Shown in pieces: positions 5,846 through 8,451 of a DNA stretch of 8,451 nucleotides (the first letter of the stretch is position 1; each line of letters begins with the position of its first letter). The translations under genes were made by a program, and so were the position numbers. The notes beneath the pieces are model-generated. The model did no database searches and was not told where the DNA came from. It was given only the letters and a program-made list of their open reading frames with translations. The stretch is from Desulfobacteraceae bacterium (lineage in GTDB: Bacteria; Desulfobacterota; Desulfobacteria; Desulfobacterales; Desulfosalsimonadaceae), in the NCBI GenBank assembly GCA_024636355.1, contig JAGXHH010000115.1, positions 1 through 8,451 of the forward strand, in the 5' to 3' direction.

Positions 5846-5850
5846 GCGCC

Positions 5851-8451
5851 ATGTTATTTAAAACAGATCCTGCCGCCCCGATTGAAATGGTGAAATCCAA
5901 CGGCAAAACGCTTACCCATCTGCTGATCAAAACATTGCTGTGCACCGTTGCCGTCAATTTCAACCTGCGTCCCGGGTTGAAGAAATTCCTGAAATCCGAT
6001 GAGGGGTGGTTTGATTTTACGGTGGGGATTCGCACGGAAAATCAATCCGTAGCGGCCGCCATCCGGTTCCGGGACGGCAAGGTTCGGGTTCTGACTGACA
6101 TCCCGGACAATTCGGAGATTATCCTGATCTTCGCCTCCGATGCGGCGGTCCGCAAGCTGCTTTCCGCCACCCCCACCGAACAGGTCTTCATGCTCATGAA
6201 GAGCGAATTCCGGACCCTGGGCAACCAGTCGTACATGAACCTGTTCTTCTTCTACCTGTCGCTGCTGCTTCACAAGAAACAGAAAAAGCTGATGCGACAG
6301 GAACGTATCGGTGAGGAAAAAGCGCTCCGGGAAACGTCTCCGACGGCCCGCTCCGAGCTAAGCGATGAGCTCCGAAAGCGCAGCACGTACCGGATGAAAG
6401 CCGACCGGATCGATCCGGGCGTCAAGTACCTCGATGATCCGTACCTGTCCGGCTACAGTCTGGATGATTTTCCACGGGTACAGAATTTCCTGGAAACCCA
6501 TTTTACGGTCAAGGCCGAAGTCTGTCCCGAGCGTCCCAAACTGGTAACCGACTGGTACAAAAGGCATGGGTTTGAAACAGATACGGCCGGCCGAACCTGG
6601 AATCCCGAACTTCGGCAGGGGCATGCGTTCAAGTACCTGATGGAAAACCGCAAACCGATCATCCGGAAAAACGATCTTATCGCCGGCACCACCACCACCA
6701 AAGAAATCGGGGTGGTGGTCTATCCGGACAGCCATGGCACGATGTTCTGGAGTGAACTGCTCACCGTGCCCCACCGTAATTTAAACCCCTATGACATCTC
6801 TGAATCAACCGTCGACCTTCTCCATCGGGAGGTATTCCCATTTTTTCTCCACCGCAATTTCAAGGAATGGGTCCGGGACAATTATGACAGCCCGCTGTGC
6901 CAGGCGATCGATGAACGGTTTGCCGTCTATTTTACATGGAAGCAGGCGGCCTTATCCCATACCATCCCGGATTTTCCGAAGATCCTGGCCAAAGGGGCGA
7001 TCGGGGTCATCGGGGAAATCCGGGAGAGCCTTTCCGTTCCGGAACTGAATGATGCGCAAAAAGCCACCCTGGAGGCGATGCTTCTTTGCATGGAAGGGCT
7101 CATCGCATATGGGAGAAATCTCGCAAAGCAGGCAACAGCCGATGCGGCGGCCGAAACCGATCCGGTCCGCCGGACGGAACTCGCACACCTGGCGCGCATC
7201 TGCGAGCAGGTGCCGGAGCACCCGGCCCGAACCCTGGATGAGGCGGTCAATGCCATGTGGATCACCTGGGTGGGGCTCCACATGGAAAACACCAACGCGG
7301 GACTTTCCCTGGGACGGCTCGACCAATGGTTGCAGCCGTATTTCGAAATCGATATGGCATCGCTTTCCACCCGCGAACAACGCGACGCCTATATCCGGCA
7401 TGCCGTTGAGATGGTTGCCTGCTTCTACATGCGCTGCACCGACCATCTGCCGCTTACCCCGGATCTGGCCAACTGGTATTTCGGCGGCAGTTCATCGGAC
7501 CAGGCGATCACGCTTGGCGGGGTGACGCCCGATGGCCGGGATGCGGTTTGCGACATGACCTATATTTTTCTAAAGATTACGGAAATGCTGTCTATCCGTG
7601 ATCCGAACGTCAACGCCCGGTTTCACCCGGGAATCAACAGCGACACCTATTTAAAGCGCCTCTGCGAGGTCAATCTCATTGCCGCGGCCACCCCGTCGAT
7701 GCACAATGACGCGGCCGTGATGGCATCGCTTGCGGAATTCAATTATGCCCCCGAAGACCTGCGCAACTGGTCGGCGACCGGGTGCGTGGAACCGACGCTT
7801 TCGGGGCGGCACATCGGCCATACCAATTTCCAGATGATGAACATGGTGGCAGCCCTGGAGATGGCTTTGAATAATGGGCGCCACCCTTTGATGAACTGGA
7901 AACTGGGACCGGACACCGGCCGCGTGGAAGAGATTGCCACGTTTGATGATTTTTTTGCCGCATTCACCGAGCAGTTCAAATTTTTAATCGACCAGTCGGT
8001 GGCATACAACGACATGCTGGGCAAGGCCCACCAGTATATCCGGCCCACTCCGATGCTTTCGTCTCTCATCGAGGACTGCATCGCCGATGGCTGCGACGTC
8101 ACTCACGGGGGGGCACGGTACAACAGTTCGGGAGGCGCCTGCATCGGGTTGGCCGATGTGACCGATTCGATGATGGTGATTAAAAAACTTGTGTTCGACG
8201 ATAAGAAGATGGATCTTGTCCGGCTGAAAAAGGCGGTGGACGAAAATTTTGAAAATGATCCGGCGCTTTATGCCATGGTGATGAAAAAAGTTCCCCTGTT
8301 CGGCTCAGGTGACGATGCGGCCGTGGAAATGGCCGACCGGATCACCAAGTTTGCCCATGATCACTACGGCAGCCATACCAATTACCGGGGCGGGCCGTAC
8401 ACCGTCGGATTCTGGTCGATGTCCAATCATGTGATTTACGGCACCCTGAGC
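5851..8451 (+). CDS. Glycyl radical enzyme with N-terminal SCP-2-like domain, C-terminus beyond window
   Basis: An uninterrupted frame of 867 codons to the right edge. Residues 15-140 are not GRE-like: GWFDFTVGIRT, SVAAAIRFRDGKVRVL, SEIILIFASDAAVRKLL, FMLMKSEFRTLGN and a hydrophobic end (LFFFYLSLLL) follow the strand and helix order of SCP-2 sterol-carrier domains. After a charged linker (about 140-175) comes the PFL-type barrel: ELLTVPHRNLNPYDIS (267-282), SHTIPDF (369-375), LSLGRLDQW (486-494), PSMHND (615-620), the thiyl-radical Cys645 in ATGCVEP with Glu647, and HGGARYNSSGGACIG (752-766). The RVxGY glycine loop would lie about 100 residues beyond the edge. Cys-Val-Glu differs from the Cys-Cys pair of pyruvate formate-lyase, so this is not PFL; dehydratase, lyase, decarboxylase or fumarate-adding chemistry all remain possible. 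The SCP-2-like part suggests a hydrophobic or acyl-CoA-like substrate (inference). The upstream activase should install its radical. Confidence 0.9.
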   Translation, partial: MLFKTDPAAPIEMVKSNGKTLTHLLIKTLLCTVAVNFNLRPGLKKFLKSDEGWFDFTVGIRTENQSVAAAIRFRDGKVRVLTDIPDNSEIILIFASDAAVRKLLSATPTEQVFMLMKSEFRTLGNQSYMNLFFFYLSLLLHKKQKKLMRQERIGEEKALRETSPTARSELSDELRKRSTYRMKADRIDPGVKYLDDPYLSGYSLDDFPRVQNFLETHFTVKAEVCPERPKLVTDWYKRHGFETDTAGRTWNPELRQGHAFKYLMENRKPIIRKNDLIAGTTTTKEIGVVVYPDSHGTMFWSELLTVPHRNLNPYDISESTVDLLHREVFPFFLHRNFKEWVRDNYDSPLCQAIDERFAVYFTWKQAALSHTIPDFPKILAKGAIGVIGEIRESLSVPELNDAQKATLEAMLLCMEGLIAYGRNLAKQATADAAAETDPVRRTELAHLARICEQVPEHPARTLDEAVNAMWITWVGLHMENTNAGLSLGRLDQWLQPYFEIDMASLSTREQRDAYIRHAVEMVACFYMRCTDHLPLTPDLANWYFGGSSSDQAITLGGVTPDGRDAVCDMTYIFLKITEMLSIRDPNVNARFHPGINSDTYLKRLCEVNLIAAATPSMHNDAAVMASLAEFNYAPEDLRNWSATGCVEPTLSGRHIGHTNFQMMNMVAALEMALNNGRHPLMNWKLGPDTGRVEEIATFDDFFAAFTEQFKFLIDQSVAYNDMLGKAHQYIRPTPMLSSLIEDCIADGCDVTHGGARYNSSGGACIGLADVTDSMMVIKKLVFDDKKMDLVRLKKAVDENFENDPALYAMVMKKVPLFGSGDDAAVEMADRITKFAHDHYGSHTNYRGGPYTVGFWSMSNHVIYGTLS

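Noticed and set aside
5625..5850. Separate promoter for the GRE gene, since TTGAAC units resemble a -35
   Set aside because: No TATAAT-like hexamer follows at suitable spacing; the resemblance comes from the heptamer repeat.
5700..6035. Minus-strand ORF encoding a repetitive FKVQGSR-type protein
   Set aside because: The repeating residues are a translation of the CCTTGAA heptamer array, and its other half is antisense to the GRE start. No ribosome site, and such low-complexity ORFs are a common artefact of this repeat.
5851..8451. Annotation as pyruvate formate-lyase
   Set aside because: The active site is Cys-Val-Glu and not the adjacent Cys-Cys of PFL, the activase has two extra clusters, and the N-terminal domain is foreign to PFL.

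Overview
The window looks like chromosomal DNA of a strict anaerobe, most likely a deltaproteobacterial (Desulfobacterota) sulfate reducer or syntroph. This is inferred from three things: an oxygen-sensitive glycyl radical enzyme (GRE) with its activase, a PAS-rich soluble histidine kinase beside a MetF-type C1 enzyme, and intergenic DNA full of short dispersed hairpins and a CCTTGAA heptamer array of a kind I associate with such genomes. No rRNA, tRNA, CRISPR array, transposase or integrase is visible.

Minus-strand half (1-3539). Reading right to left there is a 606-aa cytoplasmic histidine kinase with three PAS domains (3539-1719) that ends in a hairpin/T-tract terminator. A 415-bp non-coding gap follows (1304-1718). 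It holds a REP-like hairpin, a 3x9-bp AT-rich direct repeat and a good sigma70-type promoter; apart from these I see nothing in 1500-1609 or 1636-1698. The promoter leads to a 191-aa response regulator with an N-terminal MerR/BldC-like DNA-binding domain and a C-terminal receiver domain (1303-728). Thirty-three bp further on is a MetF-family methylenetetrahydrofolate reductase gene (694 to beyond base 1), probably co-transcribed. The kinase and the regulator are a plausible two-component pair.

Divergent gap (3540-3912, 373 bp). It separates the kinase from the plus-strand genes. It contains a weak kinase promoter candidate, a nested inverted repeat built on CGCAGAG-type arms, and overlapping GTAAC/GTTAC palindromes just upstream of a tetR gene that look like its operator.

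Plus-strand half (3913-8451). A TetR-family regulator is followed by a pair of inverted REP-like hairpins, then a GRE-activating radical SAM enzyme with two extra ferredoxin-type clusters, then a 226-bp repeat-filled gap, then the GRE itself, which runs off the right edge before its glycyl radical domain. The activase precedes the GRE. The GRE carries an N-terminal extension of about 150 residues that resembles an SCP-2 sterol-carrier (lipid-binding) domain, fused in frame to the catalytic barrel. This is the most interesting feature: a radical enzyme with a built-in hydrophobic-ligand module, next to a TetR sensor. Its substrate cannot be named from the sequence. A reasonable inference is anaerobic conversion of a hydrophobic or acyl-like compound, with the activase installing the glycyl radical and TetR controlling expression.
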